From NCBI RefSeq assembly GCF_000023065.1, contig NC_012691.1:1346501-1410500 (forward strand): a DNA stretch of 64,000 nucleotides. The letters are read 5' to 3'. A program made the translations under genes and the position numbers. Below, piece by piece: positions 48,328 through 58,700 of this stretch. The notes under the pieces were generated by a model. It was not told the DNA's origin. It saw only the letters and a program-made list of their open reading frames with translations, and made no database searches. Position 1 is the first letter of the stretch; every line of letters begins with the position of its first letter. This DNA comes from Tolumonas auensis DSM 9187 (lineage in GTDB: Bacteria; Pseudomonadota; Gammaproteobacteria; Enterobacterales; Aeromonadaceae).

Positions 48328-49803
48328 ATGCTAGAAATGTTTAATGGACTCAGCTTTGAATTGGGTCTCGGTTTAGCTGTGGCATTGATATTTGTTCTTG
48401 CCTATGAATTTATCAATGGTTTCCATGATACGGCGAATGCTGTAGCAACTGTTATCTATACCAAAGCAATGCCTCCGCATATGGCGGTTGTTGCATCCGG
48501 TATTTTTAACTGTGCTGGTGTGTTAGCCGGTGGGCTGGGTGTTGCTTATGCCATTGTGCACTTGTTACCGGTAGATCTGTTGCTTAATGTGGCTTCAGCT
48601 CATGGTCTGGTGATGGTGTTTGCATTGCTGAGCTCTGCAATTTTTTGGAACCTCGGAACCTGGTACTTTGGTATTCCTGCTTCCAGTTCACACACTTTGA
48701 TTGGCGCGATCCTCGGCGTTGGCCTGGCGAATTCATTAATGACCGGTGTTGAAATAAGCAAAGGTATCAATGTGCAAAAAGCAATTGATATCATGCTGTC
48801 ACTGATCGTTTCTCCGCTGGTCGGATTATTAGTTGCCGGCGGTTTGCTGCTTTTATTAAAAAAATATTTTGCGACCTCGAAGATCCACAAAACACCTGAA
48901 GAGCGTCAGACATGGGACGGCAAAAAACGTCCGCCATTCTGGACTCGTTTCACGCTGATTGCTTCAGCGATGGGGGTGAGTTTTGTGCATGGTTCTAACG
49001 ATGGTCAGAAAGGTATTGGCATGATCATGCTGGTTCTGATTGGTATTGTGCCAGGTCAGTTTGTACTGAATATGGAAAGTACCAGCTATCAGATCGGCAG
49101 AACCAAAGACGCCGCGTTGCACATGGGTGATTTCTACCAGCGTAACAGCGTGTATTTGGATCAAATGATTGATTTGAAAAAAGTACCGAATGCAGAGATG
49201 CCTCAGGTATTTAAATGTGATTCAAAAGACTCAATGTCTTCTATCGCGACTGTGGCAAACCTGCTGGGCAGCACTGAGCACTATAATCAGTTAGATGTCG
49301 AAAAACGCAGAGAAGTTCGTCGTTTGCTGTTATGTCTGGATGACACGGCCAAGAAGGTAAGTAAATTACCTGGTATTCCGGCTTCTGAAATCTCAGATCT
49401 GAACAAACTGCGTAAAGACCTGACGCTGACCACTGAATATGCACCTACCTGGGTTATCTTCGCGGTGGCTCTGGCGCTGGGTGGCGGTACCATGATCGGA
49501 TGGCGTCGTATTGTTCTGACCGTAGGTGAAAAAATTGGTCAGAAGGGTATGACTTATTCGCAGGGTATGGCGGCTCAGATCACAGCTGCAAGTGCTATCG
49601 GCCTTGCCAGTATGAGTGGTTTACCGGTATCGACTACGCACGTTTTGTCTTCTGCTGTTGCAGGGACAATGGTGGCTAACCGTTCTGGTCTGCAGTCTGG
49701 CACCGTGAAAAATATCGTTTTGGCATGGGTGTTAACTCTGCCGGTGACCATCGCACTGTCAGCGGGTCTGTTCTGGTTTGGTACTTTTATCTTCGTTAAC
49801 TGA
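48328..49803 (+). CDS. pitA: Low-affinity inorganic phosphate transporter PitA
   Basis: This 491-residue inner-membrane symporter imports metal-phosphate complexes with protons. It shows the duplicated PiT signature: YEFINGFHDTANAVATVIYTKAM near the N-terminus and FVHGSNDGQKGIGMIMLVLIGI in the second half. About ten membrane segments and a central hydrophilic loop (~275-365) are present. Length and sequence follow E. coli PitA (499). The ATG at 48328 lacks a strong Shine-Dalgarno but aligns with PitA starts. Confidence 0.95.
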   Translation: MLEMFNGLSFELGLGLAVALIFVLAYEFINGFHDTANAVATVIYTKAMPPHMAVVASGIFNCAGVLAGGLGVAYAIVHLLPVDLLLNVASAHGLVMVFALLSSAIFWNLGTWYFGIPASSSHTLIGAILGVGLANSLMTGVEISKGINVQKAIDIMLSLIVSPLVGLLVAGGLLLLLKKYFATSKIHKTPEERQTWDGKKRPPFWTRFTLIASAMGVSFVHGSNDGQKGIGMIMLVLIGIVPGQFVLNMESTSYQIGRTKDAALHMGDFYQRNSVYLDQMIDLKKVPNAEMPQVFKCDSKDSMSSIATVANLLGSTEHYNQLDVEKRREVRRLLLCLDDTAKKVSKLPGIPASEISDLNKLRKDLTLTTEYAPTWVIFAVALALGGGTMIGWRRIVLTVGEKIGQKGMTYSQGMAAQITAASAIGLASMSGLPVSTTHVLSSAVAGTMVANRSGLQSGTVKNIVLAWVLTLPVTIALSAGLFWFGTFIFVN

Positions 49804-49831
49804 TAAAACCAGATCCTGACGCGTTAATTTG

Positions 49832-49854
49832 AAAGGCCAGCATTGCTGGCCTTT
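49832..49854. terminator. Bidirectional terminator between pitA and the GNAT gene
   Basis: AAAGGCCAGC-ATT-GCTGGCCTTT, a near-perfect stem with A and T ends, between convergent genes. Confidence 0.85.
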
Positions 49855-49855
49855 G

Positions 49856-50347
49856 TCATATCTGCTTTAGCATGTAGCTGGCACCTTCACCATATTGTGC
49901 CGCATCAATGGTGTACTCAACCGGCTGAAAGCCTTGTCGCTGCCAGTAGGTGATTGCCTGAGAAAGTGACACCAGCGATAATTCGTTAAAGCTGTGCTGT
50001 TTTGCCCATAATTGCAGATGCTGAAGAATCATCCTGCCACAACGTTTTCCCGCATACCCGGGTGCAATTGCTATATCGTGGATGTAGAGTAATTGCGGTT
50101 CTGACGGTGTTTCATAGATGGTGTGCAGGCATGCTGGCTTGCGGCGCCACGGATGAGCCAGACAATAACCGACGACATTATTCTGCCGATCGGAAACAGC
50201 CAGACAGGTTTCTGAGCCCAGAGTCACTTTCGAGCGTAAAACAGCTTCGGTTTCGGGGGTAATACCCGGATAAACGGTACTCTGGATGCTGAGGATGGCT
50301 GGCCAGTCAGTGTCATTAATTGAGCGGATAATCATCAAACTAAACAT
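49856..50347 (-). CDS. GNAT-family N-acetyltransferase
   Basis: This 163-residue protein has the GNAT core: strand 4 with LYIHDIAIAPGYAGKRCGRMIL, where APGYAGKRCG is the acetyl-CoA pyrophosphate-binding R/Q-x-x-G-x-G/A motif in variant form, and the C-terminal LSQAITYWQRQGFQPVEY. The substrate is unknown. Alternative starts (50347 or 50335) both lack a strong ribosome-binding site. It is divergent from the Nudix gene. Confidence 0.85.
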   Translation of the reverse strand: MFSLMIIRSINDTDWPAILSIQSTVYPGITPETEAVLRSKVTLGSETCLAVSDRQNNVVGYCLAHPWRRKPACLHTIYETPSEPQLLYIHDIAIAPGYAGKRCGRMILQHLQLWAKQHSFNELSLVSLSQAITYWQRQGFQPVEYTIDAAQYGEGASYMLKQI

Positions 50348-50401
50348 TATTTCTGTGAAGCACGTATTTTACGTCGATATGCTTAAATCAGCGAGGGAAG
50401 A

Positions 50402-50893
50402 ATGATGACGGAAGAATGGGTAGATATCGTCGATGAAAACAATAATGTCATCGGTACTGCTCCCCGATCCGAGATGCGTCGGCAGAAATTGCTGCATCGG
50501 GCTTCATATATTGCCATTACGAATGCGCAGGGGCAGGTCTATGTACAGCGGCGTACTGCCACGAAGGATTATTGCCCCTCGATGCTGGATGCCTGTTGTG
50601 GTGGCGTAGTCTCCGCAGGCGAAGATATCCTGGCATCAGCCTATCGTGAGCTGGAAGAGGAGATGGGCATCCGGGATGTGCCGCTAACGCCACATGGTTC
50701 ATTTTTTCATGCACATGACGAAGGCAAGGTATGGGGGGCACTTTTCAGCTGTCAGTATGACGGCGAATTAGCTCTGCAGGCTGAAGAAGTGGAGTATGTA
50801 TTAATGATGACACCACGGGAAATTCTGGCCCGTTCTGCAGAGTTTACGCCTGATTCGCTTGCTGCAATCCGCCTGTGGTTATCCGCGCAATAA
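50402..50893 (+). CDS. yfcD: Nudix hydrolase, YfcD type
   Basis: This 163-residue protein carries a complete Nudix box, GVVSAGEDILASAYRELEEE followed by MGI, matching GX5EX7REUXEEXGU. The N-terminal EEWVDIVDENNNVIGTAPRSEMRRQKLLHRASYI is shared with isopentenyl-diphosphate isomerase-like proteins, as in E. coli YfcD. It probably hydrolyses a nucleotide or other diphosphate; the physiological substrate is not known. GAGGGAAG precedes two adjacent ATGs (50402, 50405). Confidence 0.9.
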   Translation: MMTEEWVDIVDENNNVIGTAPRSEMRRQKLLHRASYIAITNAQGQVYVQRRTATKDYCPSMLDACCGGVVSAGEDILASAYRELEEEMGIRDVPLTPHGSFFHAHDEGKVWGALFSCQYDGELALQAEEVEYVLMMTPREILARSAEFTPDSLAAIRLWLSAQ

Positions 50894-50896
50894 GTG

Positions 50897-50922
50897 AAAG
50901 GCCGCTTCATTCTGCGGCCTTT
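50897..50922. terminator. Bidirectional terminator between Nudix and LtaS-like genes
   Basis: AAAGGCCGC-TTCATTCT-GCGGCCTTT with T-rich continuation, between convergent genes. Confidence 0.85.
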
Positions 50923-50931
50923 CTTTAAACA

Positions 50932-52833
50932 TCAATGAACCAGCTTCATGCGCCCCTCACTGTAGGCATCGCTGCTGAACTGATACCAGGCGATAGCTTC
51001 TTTCACCAGCTCCGCATTACTTTTGGCTGTTTTGGCAAAAGCATTTTCCAGCATCTGAACTTCAGGCTCTTTGCGTGGCCGCAGAATGACCAGACGATCC
51101 GGTGTCAGATAACCAAGCCCCTGATAAGTCGCAATAAAAGCTCTCTCCGGACCTTTGGGTGTCGCAAAAACATCCGCGCCCATGAAGTTTGATTTATAAG
51201 AGAAATTCAGCAAACCAAGCAGAGTAGGTGCAATATCCGCCTGACTCATCAGACGATCGACTTTCTGTGCCGGCAGGTGGGCTGGCGACCAGACAATCAG
51301 CGGAATATGGTAACGTTCTACGGGTAAATCAGTTTTACCGGCGCTGGATGAGCAGTGGTCTGCCACAATCACGAAAACGGTATCGTTATACCAGCTATGT
51401 TTACTGGCTTGTTTGATAAAATTACCAATCGCCCAGTCGGTATATTTTACGGCCGCGGCACGGCTGCCAGTTGGCATATCAATCCGGTTTTCAGGGAATG
51501 TATATGGACGATGATTACTGGTGGTCATAATATGCGCAAAAAAAGGTTTGCCTTTTTGGCTGGATTGATCAAAATCGCGCAAAGCCATGCCATACAAATC
51601 TTCATCTGCCACCCCCCAGACGTTTTCATGCGTGATCTGATCACTCTTTAATTCAAGACGATCTTTCACGTTATAACCGTTACTGGCAAAGAAGTAGTTC
51701 ATATTATCGAACGTGCCGTAGCCACCATACAGGAAGGAGGAAGAGTAGCCTTTACTGTTGAATACGCTGGCCAGTGAAAACAGCGATTCATTATCCGGAC
51801 GGCGTACGATGGATTGTCCCGGTGTTGGTGGCACAGCCAGCGATAAGGCTTCCAGCCCGCGCACAGTACGGTTTCCCGTGGCATACAGGCGGGTAAACAG
51901 CATGCCGGTATCCGCTAACTGATCCAGATTCGGCGTCAGGCTTTTGCTGTTGCCAAATTTACCTAAGTAGTCCGCTGAAAGACTTTCAACCGAGATCAAT
52001 ACTACATTCAAACGACGTTCGGCACCGGAATGCTTAATATCACGCCATATATCCGTACCTGATGTGGAGGTGAAATGAGCGTCTGGCGTAGAGAGTTGTT
52101 CACGAACAATTGCATTAGCAGAAGAATCATCTTCCGTCTGATAGAAATGACGGTAGTTCAGTTCGTTGTTATTAAAAGCATAAAACAGAGAATACAGTCC
52201 GCTTCCCGCCAGTTCATTCGCATAACGGTTTTCCCGCAAATCTTTTGCCTGACCGGATAATCCGAGATTAACCAGTAATTGAGCAATGATCAGGCCTGAC
52301 AGCATCTGTGTGCGTGGAATATGACCCCAGCGGATCAGAAATGGCAAACGGTTGATAAGAACAACCAGTACCAGACTGGTGAGAGCACATAAACTTAACC
52401 AGATCAGTAATGGGTAAGACTGCCGGATATTGCCAATGACTTCATTGGTATAAACCAGATAATCAACCGCGATAAAGTTAAAACGGCTTTCAAATTCATC
52501 CCAGAAAACCCATTCACTGACGGCCAGTATGACTAGGGAATAGGCTGCCATGATGCTGAAAATCCAGCCGGACACTTTCCATATATTATTTTTCCGCCAG
52601 CTTAACGGAATCAGGGTCAGCCAGAGCAGAACGGGGATCAGCACGTAACTCAGAGTTGCGAGATCATAAATAATGCCGCTGATGAATGAATAGCCGAGAT
52701 CGATAAATGAGAGGGAATTTTTTTCTGAAGCCATCACGGTCAGTACAATGCGACTGAGAGTGTTGGTGACGATAAATAAAAAACTTAACCAAATAGCAAA
52801 GCGGTAACGACTGACTGAACTGTTTTGTTTCAC
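50932..52833 (-). CDS. LtaS/MdoB-like membrane phosphoglycerol transferase family protein
   Basis: This 633-residue inner-membrane protein has five hydrophobic segments in the first ~200 residues and a periplasmic sulfatase-fold domain. Metal and nucleophile positions are visible: Glu283 (ISVESLSADYLG), Thr323 (GNRTVRGLEA) as the likely nucleophile, and VADHCSSSAG near the end for the second metal site. Family members move phosphoglycerol or phosphoethanolamine onto envelope glycans or lipids; in Gram-negative bacteria the substrate is often unknown, with periplasmic glucans a possibility. The start codon is GTG with a weak ribosome-binding site. It is divergent from the histidine kinase gene. 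Confidence 0.88.
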   Translation of the reverse strand: MKQNSSVSRYRFAIWLSFLFIVTNTLSRIVLTVMASEKNSLSFIDLGYSFISGIIYDLATLSYVLIPVLLWLTLIPLSWRKNNIWKVSGWIFSIMAAYSLVILAVSEWVFWDEFESRFNFIAVDYLVYTNEVIGNIRQSYPLLIWLSLCALTSLVLVVLINRLPFLIRWGHIPRTQMLSGLIIAQLLVNLGLSGQAKDLRENRYANELAGSGLYSLFYAFNNNELNYRHFYQTEDDSSANAIVREQLSTPDAHFTSTSGTDIWRDIKHSGAERRLNVVLISVESLSADYLGKFGNSKSLTPNLDQLADTGMLFTRLYATGNRTVRGLEALSLAVPPTPGQSIVRRPDNESLFSLASVFNSKGYSSSFLYGGYGTFDNMNYFFASNGYNVKDRLELKSDQITHENVWGVADEDLYGMALRDFDQSSQKGKPFFAHIMTTSNHRPYTFPENRIDMPTGSRAAAVKYTDWAIGNFIKQASKHSWYNDTVFVIVADHCSSSAGKTDLPVERYHIPLIVWSPAHLPAQKVDRLMSQADIAPTLLGLLNFSYKSNFMGADVFATPKGPERAFIATYQGLGYLTPDRLVILRPRKEPEVQMLENAFAKTAKSNAELVKEAIAWYQFSSDAYSEGRMKLVH

Positions 52834-53021
52834 GAGACAAAAACCTACTACAACAGAATGTCGCTATGGTACGCGAATTACCTTAGTACATCCTTAACGG
52901 TCAGGATTTGCGTTTCGGGAATGTGATTCAGCACCGAGGTGGGAGTCTGTTGTTACCAGAGACAGCGCAATAAAAATTAATATGCGGTACTCTTTCCGCG
53001 ATTTAGAAAACGGAGATGGTT

Positions 53022-55559
53022 ATGCAGCAATCGGCAGGTGTTTCAGCTCAAAAATGGGTATGGCGTGCAATGGTTCGCAGTGCTCTGGTGCCATTGGTTT
53101 TAGTTGAAACCGTATTGATTGCCGTTTATTTAATCAGTAATAACCTGATCCGTGAAACCAACATGGATTATCTGTATCAGAAAGCAGACAGCGAACTGCA
53201 AATATCTGCACAGAGAGAATCCGGAATTATCCGGGAACAGATCTTATCTATATCCCGTCAGACAGAAATATACAGAGCCGAGACAAAGCGGGTTTTAACC
53301 GATGAGCATTTCTTTGTCTCAGATGCAGAAAAATCAAATTATGCGGTGTCTACAAAGGGCGTTTTTCACTCAGTAAAAGATCTGAATGGTGCTGCATCTT
53401 TCTACTCTGCAGCGACACCATTATCAAAACAGGATCATGAAAAGGTCTGGCGCCTGTCTCAGCTTGATCCTTTAATGAAACAAATAAAAGAGAATAACCC
53501 GTTAATTGCAGCAGCCTATTTTAATAGCTGGGATTCCTACAACAGGATTTATCCCTGGTTTTTTACGCCGGATCAATATCCTGCAGATATGATTATTCCT
53601 GATTACAATTTCTATTATCTTGCTGATGGCAAAAACAATCCTTCACGCACGGCAAAGTGGACGGATGTTTATATTGATCCGGCCGGGAATGGCTGGATGG
53701 CATCCTGCATTGCCCCTGTTTATAACGGTGATTTTCTTGAAGGTGTGGTTGGGCTGGATATTACCGTTGGCTCCATCATTGAAAAAATACAGGGACTTGA
53801 GATCCCGTGGGGCGGATATGCCATCCTTGTTAACAATAACGGGAATATCATGGCATTGCCACCGGAGGGCGAGGTCGACTTCGGGTTGAATGAATTAACG
53901 ACACATAGTTATCAGGAAGCAATAAAAAAAGAAATATTCAAACCGGAACAATTTAATCTGTTTCTGAGAAAAGATTCTCAGCAGATAGTTGCTGATATAA
54001 AAAACAGTGTCAGTGGTAAAGGTTTTCTGACTCTGAAAGGAAATAAAAAGTTAATAGCCTGGAATACCATACCGGAAACACGCTGGAAGCTGATCACCAT
54101 TGTTGATGAAAATCAGATATATGCTGAAACCAATAGTCTGGCTAAGCAATTTGAACAGATTGGTTATCTGATGATTGCGGGTCTTGGTTTGTTTTACATG
54201 GTCTTTATTTTCTTTATCTGGCTCAGTTCGCGCTCTATGAGTAAATCGATCTCAGAACCTTTATTACATATGAAAGGGATGGTCGATCAAATTGGCAGGG
54301 AAGAGTATCAGCTGGATAAACCTGAGTTCAGAATTGCAGAGCTGCAGGGTACAGCCAGCGCGATTGTGAATATGGGGAAAAAGCTTGATGAGATCACTTG
54401 TGCTCTGCGACGGGCAAAAGAAGATGCTGATTCGGCTAATAAAACGAAAGGTCTGTTTTTATCCAGCATGAGTCATGAACTGAGAACACCACTTAATGCC
54501 ATTCTTGGCTTTGGTCAATTGCTGCAGAAGGATGATAATAAATTATCAGTCCGGGATCGAAAGGATTATATTGACGAGATCATGACTGCGGGCACGCATC
54601 TGCTTAATCTTATTGATGATGTACTCAATCTGTCTCATATAGAAAGTAAAGGCTCGTTATTAAAAATAGAGCCAGTTGATGCAATTCGGGTGATTAAAGA
54701 GTGTAATGAGATGCTGCGCCCGATGGCAGTAAAAGAGCAATTATCATTATCTGCAGAATTGCCGGAAACCATGGTGCTGGTGATGGCCGATAGTACTCGT
54801 CTTCGTCAGGTTTTGATTAATCTGCTTTCTAATGCGATTAAATATAATTATCTGAATGGGAAAATAAATGTTTCTGCTGAAATTAAAGATAAATATCTGC
54901 GCATAAGCGTTCGTGATAGTGGCAGAGGTATCTCTCCGGAAAAACAAACAGAACTTTTTACACCATTTAATCGTCTGGGACATGAGACTTCAGGAATAAA
55001 AGGTACAGGGATCGGGCTGTCTATTTCAAAGCAACTCATTGAGTCGATGAATGGCAGAATCGGATTTAGCAGTCAGTGGCAGAAAGGTTCAGTTTTCTGG
55101 ATTGATTTATTATTAGTCGACAGTCCGGTCGGATTATTATCTGATGCAGCCATTACAGATAATTACCCGGCAGAAATAACGCCTGAAAAATACCATATAT
55201 TATGTGTCGGCTGTGATCAGGAATCAGTCTGGCGACTGGAACGTCTGTCAGGGCAAAATCAGGTCATTATTTCTTCAGCTTTTTCCGCAGAAAACGCATT
55301 GACGATGCTGAATCAGATCCATCCCCATCTGATATTGGTTGATACCCATCTGCATGATATGGATGCGTATGTTCTGCTTCAGCAATTGCGCCAGTCTGAA
55401 ATCGCCAAATGTGTACCTGTCATTGCCGTAACGGATGCGATGATGTCCGTATCACAAATGGAGACGTCTGAATTAGCCTTCGATTATGTCCTGATTAGTC
55501 CGATGGATGTTTCGCATGCCTGGGCGGTAATTCAGAAAATGCTGAATTATATCCCCTGA
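53022..55559 (+). CDS. Hybrid histidine kinase with dCache sensor domain
   Basis: This 845-residue protein has a first membrane segment (~20-42) and a large periplasmic double-Cache domain (~45-375, with DVYIDPAGNGWMASCIAPVY and GVVGLDITVGSII). A second membrane segment (~384-405), a HAMP-like linker and the kinase core follow: His485 in MSHELRTPLNAILGFG, N-box RLRQVLINLLSNAIKYN, DSGRGISPE and GTGIGLSISKQL. A receiver-like domain closes the protein (~720-845) with Asp774 in ILVDTHLHDMD. The usual N-terminal acidic pair of receivers is replaced (CVGCDQ), so phosphotransfer may be impaired. No response regulator or diguanylate cyclase is adjacent. The ATG at 53022 is preferred, with CGGAG six bases upstream. 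Confidence 0.9.
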   Translation: MQQSAGVSAQKWVWRAMVRSALVPLVLVETVLIAVYLISNNLIRETNMDYLYQKADSELQISAQRESGIIREQILSISRQTEIYRAETKRVLTDEHFFVSDAEKSNYAVSTKGVFHSVKDLNGAASFYSAATPLSKQDHEKVWRLSQLDPLMKQIKENNPLIAAAYFNSWDSYNRIYPWFFTPDQYPADMIIPDYNFYYLADGKNNPSRTAKWTDVYIDPAGNGWMASCIAPVYNGDFLEGVVGLDITVGSIIEKIQGLEIPWGGYAILVNNNGNIMALPPEGEVDFGLNELTTHSYQEAIKKEIFKPEQFNLFLRKDSQQIVADIKNSVSGKGFLTLKGNKKLIAWNTIPETRWKLITIVDENQIYAETNSLAKQFEQIGYLMIAGLGLFYMVFIFFIWLSSRSMSKSISEPLLHMKGMVDQIGREEYQLDKPEFRIAELQGTASAIVNMGKKLDEITCALRRAKEDADSANKTKGLFLSSMSHELRTPLNAILGFGQLLQKDDNKLSVRDRKDYIDEIMTAGTHLLNLIDDVLNLSHIESKGSLLKIEPVDAIRVIKECNEMLRPMAVKEQLSLSAELPETMVLVMADSTRLRQVLINLLSNAIKYNYLNGKINVSAEIKDKYLRISVRDSGRGISPEKQTELFTPFNRLGHETSGIKGTGIGLSISKQLIESMNGRIGFSSQWQKGSVFWIDLLLVDSPVGLLSDAAITDNYPAEITPEKYHILCVGCDQESVWRLERLSGQNQVIISSAFSAENALTMLNQIHPHLILVDTHLHDMDAYVLLQQLRQSEIAKCVPVIAVTDAMMSVSQMETSELAFDYVLISPMDVSHAWAVIQKMLNYIP

Positions 55560-55714
55560 GGTAATACGGTTACCCCGGCCGCGATCCATGCGGGGTTTCT
55601 GATCGAGAATATTGCTTTCTACTGTTTCTGGATCGGGTCTGACCTGTTAGCATTCGCAGGCATGAACCGTGCAGACTGCTGGTCTGCCTGTGTTAACCGA
55701 TCTGGAGTCACGTT

Positions 55715-58700
55715 TTGTCTGATGCAATTCTTCGTTCGCTGCAAAGCCAGCTGTCTGAATGCCTTCCCGTTGATAAAATTCAGTTACAACGCCGCTTACA
55801 AGGCGTGCAGCGATTACCGGCTAATAAACAAGCCGCTGTTTTAACGATAATCGGGCAGGAGCTTGAAAAAGCGCGCGGACGGGCACTGTTACGTCAGCAA
55901 AATATTCCTCAATTGCATTACCCTGATCTGCCGGTAACCGATAAACGGCATGATATCGCTGACGCCATCCGTAAGCATCAGGTGGTGATTGTCGCGGGCG
56001 AAACCGGTTCGGGTAAGACAACGCAGTTACCGAAAATCTGTATCGAAGCCGGACGTGGTCTGCAGGGGATGATAGGGCATACGCAACCCCGGCGTCTGGC
56101 GGCGCGAACGGTTGCTGCACGTATCGCGGAAGAATTGCATTGTGAGCTGGGCTCTCATGTCGGCTACAAGGTTCGTTTTCATGATCAGGTAAACGAAAGC
56201 TCATATATCAAACTGATGACCGACGGTATCTTGCTGGCGGAAATTCAGAATGACCGGATGCTGACGCAATATGACACGATCATTATCGATGAAGCGCATG
56301 AGCGCAGTCTCAACATCGATTTTATCCTCGGTTATCTGAAGCAATTACTGCCCAAACGTCCTGATTTAAAACTGATCATTACCTCAGCGACGATTGATCC
56401 GCAGCGTTTTTCCCGCCATTTCAGTAATGCGCCGGTCATTGAAGTCTCCGGGCGTACCTACCCGGTGGAAGTGCGCTATCGTCCGTGGCAGGAAGAAGAG
56501 GACAGCGATCCGCTGCAAGGGCTGTTTAATGCCGTGGATGAGCTGTGCGTCGAAGGCCTTGGCGACATCCTGATCTTTATGAACGGGGAGCGCGAGATCA
56601 GAGATACCGCAGATGCATTGCGGAAACGGAATCTGCGGGATACCGAAATCCTGCCACTGTATTCACGCCTGTCGAATGCGGAACAAAACCGGATTTTTTC
56701 CCCGCACGCCGGACGACGTATCGTTCTGGCAACCAACGTGGCGGAGACATCACTGACTGTACCCGGCATCCGTTATGTGATCGATCCGGGTACGGCACGA
56801 ATCAGCCGTTATTCGTACAAAACCAAAGTACAACGCTTGCCTATTGAACCAGTCTCCCAGGCGAGTGCCAATCAGCGTAAAGGTCGCTGTGGTCGTGTCG
56901 CTGCGGGTATCTGTATTCGTCTTTATTCAGAGCTGGATTTTTTAGGCCGGCCTGAATTCACCGATCCTGAGATTCTGCGTACTAATCTGGCATCGGTCAT
57001 ATTACAGATGCTGGCATTAGGTCTGGGGGATATGAGCCGCTTCCCGTTTGTCGAAGCGCCGGATAGCCGCCATATCAAAGATGGTCTGCGTTTGCTGGAG
57101 GAATTAGGTGCAATCAGTGGCTCCATTGAAGGCAAACAGTCATTGCGGCTGACCCCACTGGGGCGGCAGCTGGCTCGTGTTCCGCTGGACCCGCGTTTAG
57201 CTCGGATGGTGCTGGCTGCGCCACAGTTTGGCTGTCTCGAAGAGATCCTGATCATTACCTCTGCATTGAGTATTCAGGATCCACGTGAACGCCCGATGGA
57301 TAAACAGCAGGCATCGGATGAAAAACATCGCCGGTTTGAGGATAAAGACTCTGATTTTCAGGCCTTTCTCAATCTGTGGAACTATGTGCAGGAACAGCAG
57401 GATACACTGAGTCAGAATCAGTTCCGTAAGCAGTGCCAGAAGGAATTTCTCTCTTATTTACGACTGCGTGAATGGCAGGATATTCATTATCAGGTGCGTC
57501 AGGCGACTCGTGAGCTGAGCTTGACGATTAACCAGGATGCTGCGCCAGAGCAGGCCATTCATAGCGCCATTCTTACAGGATTGCTGAGCCATATCGGGGT
57601 AAAAGACGGCGATAAATCTGAATACATTGGTGCCCGGAACGCCCGTTTTATGATTTTTCCTGGCTCTGGTCTGTTCAAAAAACCGCCCAAATGGAGCATG
57701 GTTGCTGAACTTACCGAAACGTCACGTTTGTATGGCCGTACCGCAGCCCGGATCCAGCCGGAATGGATCGAACCGCTGGCTCAGCATCTGATCAAAAAGA
57801 ATTACAGTGATCCGCGCTGGTCCAAAAAAGCCGGCGCGGTGCTGGCTTCAGAGAAAGTCACGTTGTATGGCATTACGCTGGTCGCCGATCGCGAAGTTCA
57901 GTATGGCACTATTGACCCTGTGGTCAGCCGCGAACTTTTTATTCGCCGGGCATTGGTGGAAGGTGACTTTGAAACCCGGCACCGTTTCTTCGCTGAAAAC
58001 CGTAAATTGCTGGCGGAAGTAGAAGCGCTTGAAGCAAAATCCCGTCGCCGCGATATTCTGGTGGATGATGAAACACTGTATCTGTTCTACGATGCGCATA
58101 TTCCTGCTGATGTCGTTTCTGCCCGCCATTTTGACAGTTGGTGGATGGTCGCAAGTAAAGAAACCCCGGAACTGCTCAATTTCGAACGTGAAATGCTGTT
58201 GCAGGGTGATGCGTCTCATATCAATGAACATGACTATCCGAATCAGTGGACGCAGGGACGGCTTAAATTCCGTCTTTCTTACCAGTTTGAACCCGGCGAA
58301 GAAGCGGATGGTGTCACCGTACATATTCCGTTGCCATTACTGAATCAAGTTGAACCGTTGGGTTTTGACTGGCTGATCCCCGGGATGCGGCATGAACTGC
58401 TGATCGCGCTGATTAAGTCATTACCGAAGCAGTGGCGTAAGAATTTTGTACCTGCCCCTAACTATGCTGATGCGTTGCTGGCATCTATTTCGCCGGAGCA
58501 GGGGCCACTACTGGATGCAGTTGAACGTCAGCTGAAACGGATGAGTGGCCTGACCGTGCCGCGCGAATGCTGGGACTGGAATGCGATACCCGATCACCTG
58601 AAGATGACCTTCAGGGTCATTGATGATAAGCGTCGGAAGGTTGCGGAAAGCAAAGATCTGCTGTTGCTGAAAGAGCAGCTGCGCGAACAGGTACAACAAA

